The position numbers and the translations under genes were made by a program. A stretch of 64,000 bases of DNA from Leucobacter komagatae (GTDB taxonomy: Bacteria; Actinomycetota; Actinomycetes; Actinomycetales; Microbacteriaceae), in contig NZ_VFON01000001.1 of assembly GCF_006716085.1 (NCBI RefSeq), forward strand, positions 3,224,001 through 3,288,000, in the 5' to 3' direction. The notes below the pieces were generated by a model, which saw only the letters and a program-made list of their open reading frames with translations, ran no database searches and was not told where the DNA came from. Numbering within the stretch: position 1 is the stretch's first letter; each line of letters opens with the position of its first letter. Positions 16,679 through 25,479 of the stretch are shown here, in pieces.

Positions 16679-18127
16679 ATGACGACCTCAACCGCACCCT
16701 CAGAGGCGGCGCCGCGCGCCCCGCACGGCCCGCCAAACGGCCAGAGGCCAAAGCCCCAGCGGGGCTGGTTCGCCCAGCTCCTCCTCCGGCTGCACTTCTA
16801 CGCGGGCGTGCTCGTCGGCCCGTTCATCTTGATCGCCGCGGTGTCGGGAGGGCTCTACGCCCTCACGCCCGTGATCGAGAAGGCCGTGTATGCGCACGAG
16901 CTGCGGGCGCCGGTCTCGGACACGCAGCTCTCGCTCGCCGAGCAGATTCGCGCCGCTCAGCAGTACGTCGGAGACGACGTCGCGCCGAGCGCGGTTCGGC
17001 CCGCGCCAGAGCCGGGAGCTACCACCCGAGTACTGTTTGCTGACGCCTCGCTCGGCGGCAGTGAGTCACGGGCGGTGTTCATCGACCCGGCGACGGCCGA
17101 GATCCGCGGTGACCTGACGGTCTACGGTACGAGCGGCGCACTGCCACTGCGCACCTGGGTCGACAACCTGCATCGCAACCTCAACCTCGGCGAGCCGGGC
17201 CGCTTCTACAGCGAGCTCGCCGCGTCGTGGCTCGGGATCATCGCGCTCGCGGGCCTCGGGCTCTGGATCGTGCGCATCAGAAAGTCGCGCACGAAGAAGG
17301 ACTTCGTGCGCCCGAACCGCGCGTACCGGGGATACCGGAAGACACTGAGCTGGCACACGTCGGTCGGCATCTGGGTGCTGCTTGGCGCACTGTTCCTGTC
17401 TGCGACCGGCATCACCTGGTCGCAGTACGCGGGCGGCAACGTCGGGGTCGTGCGCGCGGCGCTCGGCGGTGGGACTCCCGCGCTCACGACGAGCCTCGAC
17501 GGCGCAGCGTCCTCGGGCGACGAGCACGCGCACCACCACGGGCCCGTCGCCGCGCCGACAGGCGAGGCGAACCCCGACACGTTCGACGCGATGCTCGCGA
17601 TCGCGCAGCGCATCAACGTGAACACGGGCCTCGTTGAGATCACACCGCCGGCCGAGCCGGGTCAGGCCTGGGTCATGAAAGAGATCCAGGCCGCGTTCCC
17701 GACCGAGGTTGACCAGGTCGCGATCAATGGCAGCACGATGGAGGTGATCGACAGGCTCGACTTCGCGGACTACCCGCCGCTCGCGAAGCTCAGCCGGTGG
17801 GGGATCGACCTGCACATGGGAGCAATGTTCGGGCTCTTCAACCAGCTCGTCCTGTTCCTCATCGCCGCGGGCATCGCAACCCTCGTCGTGCTCGGCTACC
17901 TCATGTGGTGGCGCAGGCGACCGACGCGCACCTCGCCGCTCGAATTCGCGAGCCCGCCGCGCCGCGGCGTCGTTCGCGAAGCCCCGTGGTGGGGGATCGG
18001 GGCCGTGGCCGTCGCAGCGATCGGGATCGGCGTGCTGCTCCCGTTCGTCGGCTGGACGCTCCTCGCGTTCGTGATCATCGACACCGTCATCGGCGTGGTG
18101 AGGGCGCGCCGAGCAACGGCCGCATAG
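16679..18127 (+). CDS. PepSY-associated transmembrane protein
   Basis: 482 residues, starting 8 nt after the PCuAC stop. Helices lie at about 35-60, 180-200, 225-250, 385-410 and 435-465, with large external domains between. The N-terminal LLRLHFYAGVLVGPFILIAAVSGGLYAL segment and the WHTSVGIWVLLGALFLSATGITW segment are typical of PepSY_TM (COG3182) proteins, many of which are tied to iron or copper handling and carry paired His residues. An external loop has DEHAHHHGP, another His cluster. Together with its neighbours it probably forms a copper-import or reduction system. Confidence 0.82.
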   Translation: MTTSTAPSEAAPRAPHGPPNGQRPKPQRGWFAQLLLRLHFYAGVLVGPFILIAAVSGGLYALTPVIEKAVYAHELRAPVSDTQLSLAEQIRAAQQYVGDDVAPSAVRPAPEPGATTRVLFADASLGGSESRAVFIDPATAEIRGDLTVYGTSGALPLRTWVDNLHRNLNLGEPGRFYSELAASWLGIIALAGLGLWIVRIRKSRTKKDFVRPNRAYRGYRKTLSWHTSVGIWVLLGALFLSATGITWSQYAGGNVGVVRAALGGGTPALTTSLDGAASSGDEHAHHHGPVAAPTGEANPDTFDAMLAIAQRINVNTGLVEITPPAEPGQAWVMKEIQAAFPTEVDQVAINGSTMEVIDRLDFADYPPLAKLSRWGIDLHMGAMFGLFNQLVLFLIAAGIATLVVLGYLMWWRRRPTRTSPLEFASPPRRGVVREAPWWGIGAVAVAAIGIGVLLPFVGWTLLAFVIIDTVIGVVRARRATAA

Positions 18128-18130
18128 GCG

Positions 18131-18168
18131 CGGTGGGGTGGGCCTGATCGTCAGGCCCACCCCGCCGT
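18131..18168 (+). terminator. Rho-independent-type hairpin after the copper operon
   Basis: A 13-bp perfect stem GGGGTGGGCCTGA (18135-18147), loop TCG, and its complement (18151-18163), extended by partial outer pairing. A short TGGTCTTCC tail follows rather than a clean T tract. It starts a few bases after the PepSY gene. Confidence 0.75.
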
Positions 18169-18246
18169 GGTCTTCCGAGAACGCTCTGGTCGAGGCCAGG
18201 GCGATACTGTAATCTTCAAGACCGCAGACCTCGGGAGGGAGGGGCC

Positions 18247-18699
18247 ATGAGCGTGAATGTTGCGGACTCGATTGATCGCCAGATCATCGATGCCCTACGC
18301 ACAAACGGCCGGCGCCCTTTTCGGCAGATCGCCTCAGACTTGGGCGTGAGCGAATCAACCGTGAGGTCACGGTTTGCGCGCCTCTCGGAACTCGGGATCT
18401 TGCAGGTCGTGGGGCTCGCAGACCTCCACGGTGTTGGGGCGGTCGAGGGACACGTCTCGGTGCAGGTCGTCGGTGGGGCGGCGAGGCAGCTCGCGCAAGA
18501 GCTCGCTCAACGAGCCGAAGTGAAACTTGTTGCCGCGGCGATCGGTGCTGCCGACCTCATCCTCGACGTTGCGTTCCAGAATCTTGGCGACTTCCACCGA
18601 TTCATCAACATTGAGCTACCTGCGTACGAGGGCGTTCGGAGGATTGAGTATGTTCGCACGGGGGAACTCGTGAAGGACTCGTATGTGTGGGCGAAGTGA
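18247..18699 (+). CDS. Lrp/AsnC family transcriptional regulator (1)
   Basis: 150 residues with GGGAGGGAGGG before the ATG. An N-terminal helix-turn-helix (about 12-50: FRQIASDLGVSESTVRSRFARLSELGIL) is followed by an RAM/Lrp ligand-binding domain (about 65-145). Lrp-type regulators bind amino acids or related small molecules as octamers. It converges with a second Lrp gene, 1 nt apart at their stops, and lies at the left edge of the catabolic island, so it probably senses a substrate or product of that pathway. Confidence 0.88.
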   Translation: MSVNVADSIDRQIIDALRTNGRRPFRQIASDLGVSESTVRSRFARLSELGILQVVGLADLHGVGAVEGHVSVQVVGGAARQLAQELAQRAEVKLVAAAIGAADLILDVAFQNLGDFHRFINIELPAYEGVRRIEYVRTGELVKDSYVWAK

Positions 18700-18700
18700 G

Positions 18701-19174
18701 TTAGACGCGTGTTCGGTGTTGACCAGTGCCACCGCGCAGGCCCCGCCACGAATGGTCTTTCTCAAAACTCGTGAGCACTGACGTTCGAATGTCGCTGATG
18801 CCAGCGATCGAGCGAACGGTGTCGAGTACGCGCTGCGACTCGGCGAGCGTTCCGCAGGTGAGCTCGACGTAGATCTCGTGCGAACCAACTCCAGAGGCCA
18901 CGCGGTTCGTGTGGTGCAACTGCGCGAGTGCGAGGCAGACCTCCTCAACGCGTGACGGGTGTTCGACCGTCACGAACAGTCGCAGTGCCTGCATGCCGAG
19001 GGAGATCGGGTTGCAGAGCGCGACGATGACGAGAATATCGTTGTCGATCATCCGCTGCACGCGGTTTCGAATCGTTGCCTCGCTGAGGTTAAGCTTGGCC
19101 GCGATCGCCGTGAACGGGGTTCGGCCGTCGCGGCCAAGTATGGTCAGGATCGATGCGTCGTGGTCGTCGAGCAT
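18701..19174 (-). CDS. Lrp/AsnC family transcriptional regulator (2)
   Basis: 157 residues. It has a helix-turn-helix (about 10-50: FTAIAAKLNLSEATIRNRVQRMIDNDIL) and a C-terminal Lrp ligand domain with RLFVTVEHPSRVEEV and GVGSHEIYVELTC. The ATG has GAGGTCCAGGAG upstream. It is the second gene of a leftward unit behind the nitrilase-BKACE fusion (48 nt gap), making it the likely pathway-specific regulator, perhaps acting at the divergent region 20765-21085. Its protein differs clearly from the convergent Lrp, so this is not a fresh duplication. Confidence 0.87.
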   Translation of the reverse strand: MLDDHDASILTILGRDGRTPFTAIAAKLNLSEATIRNRVQRMIDNDILVIVALCNPISLGMQALRLFVTVEHPSRVEEVCLALAQLHHTNRVASGVGSHEIYVELTCGTLAESQRVLDTVRSIAGISDIRTSVLTSFEKDHSWRGLRGGTGQHRTRV

Positions 19175-19222
19175 CTCCTGGACCTCGGCTTTCTCTTCTG
19201 GGGACCGCTCGGTATTCGAGCG

Positions 19223-20764
19223 CTAGTGATTCGTGGCGTGTACCTCATCGTAAATGCGGAAGGCCTCGGCGACCTGCACGCTGTTCGACGCGATCTCGCC
19301 GCGCTCGTCGCTCACGACGTCCTCGATTCCGACTCGTACCTCGACGCCGTCTTCGATCGCGGCCCGAACGACGGGCCAGGTTGTGCCCTCGAGCCCGTGG
19401 TAGAGGAGAGGCGCGGTGACACCGCCCGCGCGCAACGCCGCCGCCATCTCTCGACAATCACGAACAGCCTGATCAGGGTCTTCAGCGAGTGGCTCGATGA
19501 GAACGCGGACGTTGAGGTGCAGGGTGGGCGAGGCGAGGAGCGCCGGGATGTCGTCCATGGACCACACCGCGCTCTCAAGGATCATCCCGCGGTCGACGAC
19601 CGCCTGAGCGGCCTCAGCCGCCCCCTCCTCGCAAAAAGCCACAGAGGCAAAGTCTGGGAGCCACTCCGTCTCCCACGAGCGGATCTTGTTCATGCGATCG
19701 TCGTGACCAGCGCAGGTCCACAGCCCCGTTGTCGTGCCCACGACGATCGCGGGATCCTGCTCGCGAACCGCTCGCACCATCGCAGCGATGTGTTCGGGAT
19801 CAATCGTCTGGCCACCGTCAGGTGTGCGGGCGTGAGCGTGCACGACGTTGGCCCCCGCCCGCACCGAAGCGGCGGCCTCGGCAGCAATCTCTTGGACAGA
19901 GATTGGCACGAGCGGGGTTTCTGTGATCTCGCGGCCGCCGTTGACCGCGGCCTTGATGAACAGCTTCGGCTTGACGGAGTAGTCGAGCGCGATGCGGCGG
20001 TTCGCGAGGGCGGGGAGAGTGCGGCGCACCTGCGCGGTTCGGGACGTCGTCGCGTCGGCCGAGCACCATGCCGTGTCAGTGTCGCCCGCCGCTGCCACCA
20101 CGACGCCGAGGGGGTCGATGACGACGCTCGCCGCGATGCAGTCGTCGGCCGAGTTGCCGCTCGCGGCCAGCCAGGTGGTGCTCTCGATGGCCCTGGCTCG
20201 CAGCAGTGTGCTCCAGTGATCTTCCTTGCCCCTTCCGGCCATCCACGCGGCGCTCACCGCGATGAGTTCAGCACCCCTGTCGACGAGTGACCGGGTGAGC
20301 TCAGGGAAACGAAGGTCGTAGCAGTTCACGAGCCCAACGCGCGTTCCGCCCAGCTCGACGACGGGAGGGAGATCTTCGCCTGGCTGGATACGGTTCGACT
20401 CTTGGTACGCGAACGCGTCATAGAGGTGAAGCTTGCGGTAGCTGCCCCGCACGGTGCCGTCGGTGTCGACTGCGAGAATGGTGTTGAAGGGGCGGCTGAG
20501 ACCACTCGGCTCGACACCCGAGGCAGTGAGCGCGATGCCGTGCTCCTTCGCGATGCGGCGGAGACCGTCACGGAAGGCATCCCAGTGGTCGGCCGCAAAC
20601 GCCGCGAGTGAGCCCTCAATCAGGCCCGTTTGCACCATCGCCTCCTCGGGGAGCACGAGGAGCCGGTTTCCCGCCGACGCCGCCTCGTGGGCGAGCGCTT
20701 CAATCTGCGCAAGGTTTTCGTGGAGGTCAGCCGTGGGCGCGAACTGCGCTGCTGCAATTTTCAT
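19223..20764 (-). CDS. Fusion: nitrilase-superfamily amidohydrolase + BKACE (DUF849) domain
   Basis: 513 residues from ATG 20764 (upstream ATG 20803 has no ribosome site). Residues 1-258 are a carbon-nitrogen hydrolase with the catalytic Glu-Lys-Cys triad: LLVLPEEA (Glu40/41), YRKLHLYD (Lys111) and LVNCYDLRFPE (Cys148). Residues 267-513 match beta-keto-acid cleavage enzymes: KLFIKAAVNGG, AGANVVHAHARTPDG with His309/His311 zinc ligands, and VRVGIEDVV with Glu481. BKACE enzymes condense a beta-keto acid with acetyl-CoA to release acetoacetate and a CoA ester. One reading frame runs through both. The enzyme could hydrolyse an amide and then cleave the keto acid. The BKACE part is shorter (about 245) than usual (275-310). 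The substrate is unknown. Confidence 0.85.
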   Translation of the reverse strand: MKIAAAQFAPTADLHENLAQIEALAHEAASAGNRLLVLPEEAMVQTGLIEGSLAAFAADHWDAFRDGLRRIAKEHGIALTASGVEPSGLSRPFNTILAVDTDGTVRGSYRKLHLYDAFAYQESNRIQPGEDLPPVVELGGTRVGLVNCYDLRFPELTRSLVDRGAELIAVSAAWMAGRGKEDHWSTLLRARAIESTTWLAASGNSADDCIAASVVIDPLGVVVAAAGDTDTAWCSADATTSRTAQVRRTLPALANRRIALDYSVKPKLFIKAAVNGGREITETPLVPISVQEIAAEAAASVRAGANVVHAHARTPDGGQTIDPEHIAAMVRAVREQDPAIVVGTTTGLWTCAGHDDRMNKIRSWETEWLPDFASVAFCEEGAAEAAQAVVDRGMILESAVWSMDDIPALLASPTLHLNVRVLIEPLAEDPDQAVRDCREMAAALRAGGVTAPLLYHGLEGTTWPVVRAAIEDGVEVRVGIEDVVSDERGEIASNSVQVAEAFRIYDEVHATNH

Positions 20765-20840
20765 GGGGTTCCGATCGTCTGTGGAGGGGTGCCGCGGGTG
20801 CATGGAGGGCCGCGGGAACGGCACTCATTCTTGCGCCAGG

Positions 20841-20882
20841 CGGCGGGCAAAAGCCCGCCGAATTTCGAATTCCGTGGTTTTT
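20841..20882. promoter_or_regulatory. Hairpin and palindrome in the divergent control region
   Basis: Between the fusion gene and the transporter operon lie CGGCGGGC-AAAA-GCCCGCCG (20841-20860), an 8-bp perfect stem, and directly after it GAATT-TCG-AATTC (20870-20882). The second is AT-rich and looks like an operator; Lrp-type binding is possible. No other gene occupies 20765-21085. Confidence 0.45.
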
Positions 20883-21085
20883 GAAACCGAAATCGCATCT
20901 CATCGCAGAACTCGCAACACAAGTGGTTCTGCACCGTTGTTGGCGACTCGGCCGAAACATATGATGGGGGCCTCCACAACTGCAGAAATGTGGAGAAGCA
21001 CAACATGACAATGTTCGGCTACTCGGAGTATCGCTCCGAGGTCCTCGGGAACATCCTGCGGGCACAGCAGAAAGGTAATGGAGCC

Positions 21086-22801
21086 TTGAAACACAAGAAC
21101 GGTTCTCCCCGAAAGGCGAGAGCACTGAAAGTCGCAGCCCTCGGGCTTGCCGCGGCCTTCACCCTGGCAGGGTGCGCTTCGGCACCCGCTGGTGAAACAC
21201 AAGAGGCCGCATCGGGCGGCATTGCTGTAGTCGCGCTCACGCAGGAGCCGGGGATGCTGAGCCCAATGTTCAGCACGCAGAGTGGGTCAAACCTCACCTA
21301 CGCGTTCGTTGTCGAACCGCTGTTCACAACACTCGACTCGGGCGAGCGCGTGCCCAACCTCGCGTCAGAGATCCCTACCAAAGACAACGGGCTGATCAGC
21401 GACGACGGCCTCACCGTCACCTACACGCTTCACGAGGGCATCACCTGGTCAGACGGTGAGCCGTTCACGGCTGATGACCTCGCGTTCACGATCGATGTCA
21501 CCAAAGAACCAGACACGGTCGCCATTCCCGATGCTGAGTACGCCGCCATCGCGTCGTACACCGTGAACGACCCGCAGACCATTTCGGTCCAGTTCACAAC
21601 AACGCAGCCGAACTACCTGAACCTCTTCAAACAGGTTCTGCCGAAGCACCGTTTCGAGGGCACGAGTATTAGCTCTGACGACCCTGAGCTGCGCGAGCCG
21701 ACCGGCACCGGCCCCTTCGCTATCAGCGAATGGAGCTCGGGCAACGAGATCAAGTTCACGCGCAACGAAAACTACTGGCGTAAAGACTCGCAGCCGAAGC
21801 TCGACGGCGTGACCGTGAAGATCAACCCCGATCTCACAACCGCCGTCAACGGGTTTACGCGCGGTGAGTTCGATCTGGTCTTCGGGCTCACGGCGGGCGA
21901 CCTCGACGAGGTTGCCGCGGCCGTCGACTCCGGGGCGCCGATTGAACTGCACGAGAAGCCAGAGAACACAGGGTTCGTCGAGTGGCTGTGGATCAACAAC
22001 TCAGACAAGGGGCAGCTTGGCACGCCCCACCCCGTGCTGGGTGACCCCGCCATGCGCGAAGCAATTGACTACGCGATCGACCGCGAAGGAGTACTTGCTG
22101 ATGTGCTCGGCGGGTTTGGCACCCTCAGCAATTCGCTGGTGTACGCGGGCTTCGGCGGCGAGCTCACGAAGACGGTGCCGTTTGACACGGCCAAGGCGAA
22201 CGGGATTCTCGACAAGGCAGGTTGGGCGCTCGGCTCGGACGGTATCCGCGCCAAAGACGGCATCCGAGCATCGGTGAAGTTCCAGACGATCAGCGGGGAC
22301 GAGGTGCGCGCCCTCTATCAGCAGGTCATCCAGCAGAACCTCAAAGAGATCGGGGTCGAGACCGTCATTGAGAACGTGCCGTCAAACCTCATGTTTGGCG
22401 ATGCCAAAGACGGCGGGCTGCTCGCGACCGGGAACTTCGACATCATGATGTCGCGGGCCGGCAAACTCCCAGACCCGACCGAGTGGATGATGGAGTTCGT
22501 ATCCTCGCAGATTCCTGACGGCCCCGAGGATTCCGGCTACTCCTACGCGTGGTGGAGCAGCCCCGAGTACGACGCCCTCTTCGCTACGGTCGCGTCAGAG
22601 ATGGACCCGGCCCTCCGCGAGGACGCAGTGCACCAGGCCAACGCACTGTTTGCGAGCGAACGCCCCGCGATCCCGATCTATGCCGCTCCCACCGCGTGGG
22701 CATGGTCGACGGAGCTCACGGGCGTGACCGATGACTCGTGGAATGGCCCGTGGGATACGACGAGCTCGGTCAACTGGGCCTTTACCGGAGCGAGTGAGTA
22801 G
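21086..22801 (+). CDS. Oligopeptide-type ABC transporter substrate-binding lipoprotein
   Basis: SBP_bac_5 family. The open frame begins at GTG 20990, but the TTG at 21086 is preceded by AATGGAG and gives a standard lipoprotein signal: basic n-region, hydrophobic core and lipobox LAGC. ATGs at 21005 and 21011 are alternatives. The mature protein is about 540 residues with family segments LTVTYTLHEGITWSDGEPFTADD, GTGPFAISEWSSGNEIKFTRNENYW and REAIDYAIDREGV. It captures a peptide or amino compound outside the membrane for the permeases and ATPases that follow in the same operon. The specificity pocket cannot be read from sequence. Confidence 0.9.
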   Translation: MKHKNGSPRKARALKVAALGLAAAFTLAGCASAPAGETQEAASGGIAVVALTQEPGMLSPMFSTQSGSNLTYAFVVEPLFTTLDSGERVPNLASEIPTKDNGLISDDGLTVTYTLHEGITWSDGEPFTADDLAFTIDVTKEPDTVAIPDAEYAAIASYTVNDPQTISVQFTTTQPNYLNLFKQVLPKHRFEGTSISSDDPELREPTGTGPFAISEWSSGNEIKFTRNENYWRKDSQPKLDGVTVKINPDLTTAVNGFTRGEFDLVFGLTAGDLDEVAAAVDSGAPIELHEKPENTGFVEWLWINNSDKGQLGTPHPVLGDPAMREAIDYAIDREGVLADVLGGFGTLSNSLVYAGFGGELTKTVPFDTAKANGILDKAGWALGSDGIRAKDGIRASVKFQTISGDEVRALYQQVIQQNLKEIGVETVIENVPSNLMFGDAKDGGLLATGNFDIMMSRAGKLPDPTEWMMEFVSSQIPDGPEDSGYSYAWWSSPEYDALFATVASEMDPALREDAVHQANALFASERPAIPIYAAPTAWAWSTELTGVTDDSWNGPWDTTSSVNWAFTGASE

Positions 22802-22806
22802 TACTG

Positions 22807-23775
22807 ATGAGTTCATACCTCCTGCGGCGACTTCTGCAGTCGATCCCGCTGCTTTTCGGAATCAGCGTGCTGGTGTTTCTGCTCATGCAGATGACACCCG
22901 GCGGGCCGATGTCCGTCGGGGAAGGTAATGCATCTGCGGCCACGGCCGCGCAACTCGAACGGTTGCGCGGCCGGTACGGCCTCGATGATCCGCTCATCAT
23001 GCAGTACTTCAACTGGCTCCGAGGCGTGGTCACCGGCGACTGGGGGAGCTCGTACCTCACCGGCCGCCCCGTCCTCGAAGTAATCGGCGAGCGGGTGCCT
23101 ACAACGCTGTTGCTCACCCTCACCGCCTTTGTCTTGTCGCTCATCTTCGCCTTGCTGATTGGCGTTCAGTCAGGGGTGAAGAAGGACGGCTGGTTTGACC
23201 ACCTCGCGACCGGGCTTACCTACGCCGGGCTCGCCGTGCCAGGGTTCTGGCTCGCGCTCATGCTGATCTTCATCTTCTCGTATAGCCTCGGGTGGCTGCC
23301 AAGCTCGGGGTTGCGCGACCTTCGAGCCTCGCACGATGGAGCGGGGGCGGCGCTCGATCTCGCGAAACACTTGGTGCTGCCAGTGCTGTCGCTCGTGCTC
23401 GTTTCAATCGCGGGGCTCGCCCGCCACGTGCGCTCCTCGGTCATTGAGGTCCTCGACAAAGACTACATTCGCTCAGCTCGGGCGAGCGGCCTCCCCGAGC
23501 GCATGGTGATTCAGAGCCACGTGCTGAAGAACGCGTCGCTGCCGGTCGTCACTATTGCGGTGCTCATGCTCCCCGAACTCTTCCTCGGCGCGGTGGTGAC
23601 CGAGACGATCTTCGGCTTGCCCGGCATGGGGCGCCTCTTTGTTGAATCGGCAGACATGCGCGACTACCCGGTGCTCCTCGGCATCCTCATGATCGCCGCC
23701 CTTCTCGTGCTTCTCGCGAACCTCATCGCCGATGTTGTGTACAGCCGGCTCGACCCAAGGATCAGCTATGAATAG
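22807..23775 (+). CDS. ABC transporter permease, DppB/OppB type
   Basis: 322 residues with six membrane helices. It has the family N terminus (YLLRRLLQSIPLLFGISVLVFLLMQMTPGGP) and the BPD_transp_1 coupling motif region ARASGLPERMVIQSHVLKNA (EAA-type loop). It starts 5 nt after the binding protein and overlaps the next permease by 8 nt. With its partner it forms the membrane channel of the importer. Confidence 0.92.
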   Translation: MSSYLLRRLLQSIPLLFGISVLVFLLMQMTPGGPMSVGEGNASAATAAQLERLRGRYGLDDPLIMQYFNWLRGVVTGDWGSSYLTGRPVLEVIGERVPTTLLLTLTAFVLSLIFALLIGVQSGVKKDGWFDHLATGLTYAGLAVPGFWLALMLIFIFSYSLGWLPSSGLRDLRASHDGAGAALDLAKHLVLPVLSLVLVSIAGLARHVRSSVIEVLDKDYIRSARASGLPERMVIQSHVLKNASLPVVTIAVLMLPELFLGAVVTETIFGLPGMGRLFVESADMRDYPVLLGILMIAALLVLLANLIADVVYSRLDPRISYE

Positions 23776-24664
23776 GACTGCTGCACCAAAAACCCAGGTG
23801 GTGCCCGTCGGGCGTCAGACGGATACGGAGTTCTTCGCGCTCTTCTGGCGCAACAAGCCAGCGCGGTTCGGCCTCATCGCCTTCGCATCGATTGTGTTGC
23901 TCGTCATCGTCGGTCCGTTTGTCGTGCCGTTCACCCCCGAACAAATCGACCTTTCGGCGAAGGGGCAGGCGCCCTCGCTCGCTCACCTCATGGGAACCGA
24001 CGAGCTTGGTCGAGACGTGCTGGCTCGCGTGCTTGACGGTGGACGACTCACGATCTTGGTCGCGGTCATCGCCGTAGGCGTGGCGATCACGCTCGGTATC
24101 ATCGTCGGGGCGCTCGCCGGCTACTTCGGCGGTTGGATCGACAACCTGCTCATGCGCATCGCCGACGTGTTCTACTCGATGCCCGCGCTCTTCGTCGTGA
24201 TCTTGCTCGTCGCCCTGATCGGCCCCGGGTTCGGGTCGATTATCCTCGCGATTTCTGCTTTCAGCTGGATGACGACGGCCCGGCTCTTACGAGCAAGTAT
24301 TCTCAGCCTGAAGAAGTCAGACTTTGTGCAGGCTGCGCGCGGCCTCGGCGCGACGGATCTCCGGCTCATCGTGCTCCACATCCTGCCGAACGCGCTCGCA
24401 CCAATCTTTGTCGCTGCAACGCTCGGTATCGCCTCTGCAGTGCTCACCGAGTCGGCGCTCTCGTTCCTTGGTCTCGGCTTCCAGGCACCCCAGGCAACTT
24501 GGGGCGGCCTCCTTGAGGAGGCACAGCGCGCCGTCATCAGCGGCGGCCAATGGTGGAGGGGGCTCTTCCCCGGGATCATGATCTTCCTCGTGATCCTCTC
24601 GGTCAACTTCATCGGCGAGGGCCTCAACCAGGCCATCCAGGGGCGGAAGGAGCACACCTCGTGA
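23768..24664 (+). CDS. ABC transporter permease, DppC/OppC type
   Basis: 298 residues. The ATG at 23768 lies inside the end of the previous gene. It carries the OppC-type opening (FWRNKPARFGLIAFASIVLLVIVGPFV), the motif HLMGTDELGRDVLARVLDGGR and the EAA loop AARGLGATDLRLIVLHILPNAL. Second permease subunit of the importer. Its stop overlaps the next start (GTGA). Confidence 0.92.
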   Translation: MNRTAAPKTQVVPVGRQTDTEFFALFWRNKPARFGLIAFASIVLLVIVGPFVVPFTPEQIDLSAKGQAPSLAHLMGTDELGRDVLARVLDGGRLTILVAVIAVGVAITLGIIVGALAGYFGGWIDNLLMRIADVFYSMPALFVVILLVALIGPGFGSIILAISAFSWMTTARLLRASILSLKKSDFVQAARGLGATDLRLIVLHILPNALAPIFVAATLGIASAVLTESALSFLGLGFQAPQATWGGLLEEAQRAVISGGQWWRGLFPGIMIFLVILSVNFIGEGLNQAIQGRKEHTS

Positions 24665-25479
24665 GCTCACCACATCTTGAAATTGAGAACCTGACGATTG
24701 GGTTTGAATCGAGCGGTCGCGTGCTGGTCGAAGGTGTCTCGATCATCGTCGAGCGGGGCAACGCGACCGCGCTCGTCGGCGAGAGCGGCTCGGGCAAAAC
24801 GCTCAGCATGCTCGCTGTCATGGGCCTGCTCCCGGAAGGAATCACGGTCTTGGGTGGTGATGTCAGGCTCGACGGCACCAGCCTACTCAGCCTCGACCCG
24901 CGAGCGCGCAGGCGGCTCAACGGCAGTGAGATCGGTCTCGTGCCGCAAGACGCGATGGCAGCGCTGAACCCGACGCTCGATATCCAAACGCAGTTCGAGC
25001 TTGTGCTTCGCACGCACCTGCGGATGAGCAAGGCCGCTTCCCGGAAGCGTACGGTCGAGCTCCTCGACCAGGTCGGTATCCCTGAACCGGAGTCCAAGCT
25101 GAAGCGCTACGCCCACGAATTCTCCGGCGGGCAGCGGCAGCGTGTGATGATCGCGCTGGCGCTGAGTTGCGGGCCGAAGATGCTCATCGCTGACGAACCG
25201 ACCACAGCGCTCGATGTGACCATCCAACAACAGATTCTCGATCTCGTGGCCCGACTCCGCGAAGAACTCGACATGACTGTGATGTGGATCACCCACGACC
25301 TCGGTGTGGTCGCGGGCCTGGCAGACGACGTTGCCGTGCTGCGCAGCGGAAAGCTCGTCGAGCACGGCAGCGCAGAGCAGATCTTCTTTGCCTCAGAGCA
25401 CGACTACACCAGACAACTGCTCGCGGCCACTCCAACGCTGTTTGACGGGGCCCCAGATTCGGAAGGCGCTGCGCAATGA
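24661..25479 (+). CDS. ABC transporter ATP-binding protein, DppD/OppD type
   Basis: 272 residues from GTG 24661, which overlaps the upstream stop. Walker A is GESGSGKT near 41-48, the Q loop is [12 protein letters not shown], the signature is FSGGQRQRV, and Walker B is [14 protein letters not shown]. It lacks the cysteine-containing C-terminal tail seen in many OppD proteins, which fits its short length. It pairs with the next ATPase to drive import and overlaps that gene by ATGA. Confidence 0.92.
   Translation: MSSPHLEIENLTIGFESSGRVLVEGVSIIVERGNATALVGESGSGKTLSMLAVMGLLPEGITVLGGDVRLDGTSLLSLDPRARRRLNGSEIGLVPQDAMAALNPTLDIQTQFELVLRTHLRMSKAASRKRTVELLDQVGIPEPESKLKRYAHEFSGGQRQRVMIALALSCGPKMLIADEPTTALDVTIQQQILDLVARLREELDMTVMWITHDLGVVAGLADDVAVLRSGKLVEHGSAEQIFFASEHDYTRQLLAATPTLFDGAPDSEGAAQ

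Noticed and set aside
18959..20290. Long open frame of 443 codons on the + strand opposite the fusion gene
   Set aside because: It runs antisense to the Lrp and nitrilase-BKACE genes, both with clear motifs. Its composition is Arg/Asp-rich with no domain; it is a GC-bias artefact.
20990..21085. N-terminal extension of the substrate-binding protein from GTG 20990
   Set aside because: It would place about 32 polar residues before the lipoprotein signal; TTG 21086 with AATGGAG gives a normal signal peptide. It remains possible, so it was noted as an alternative.
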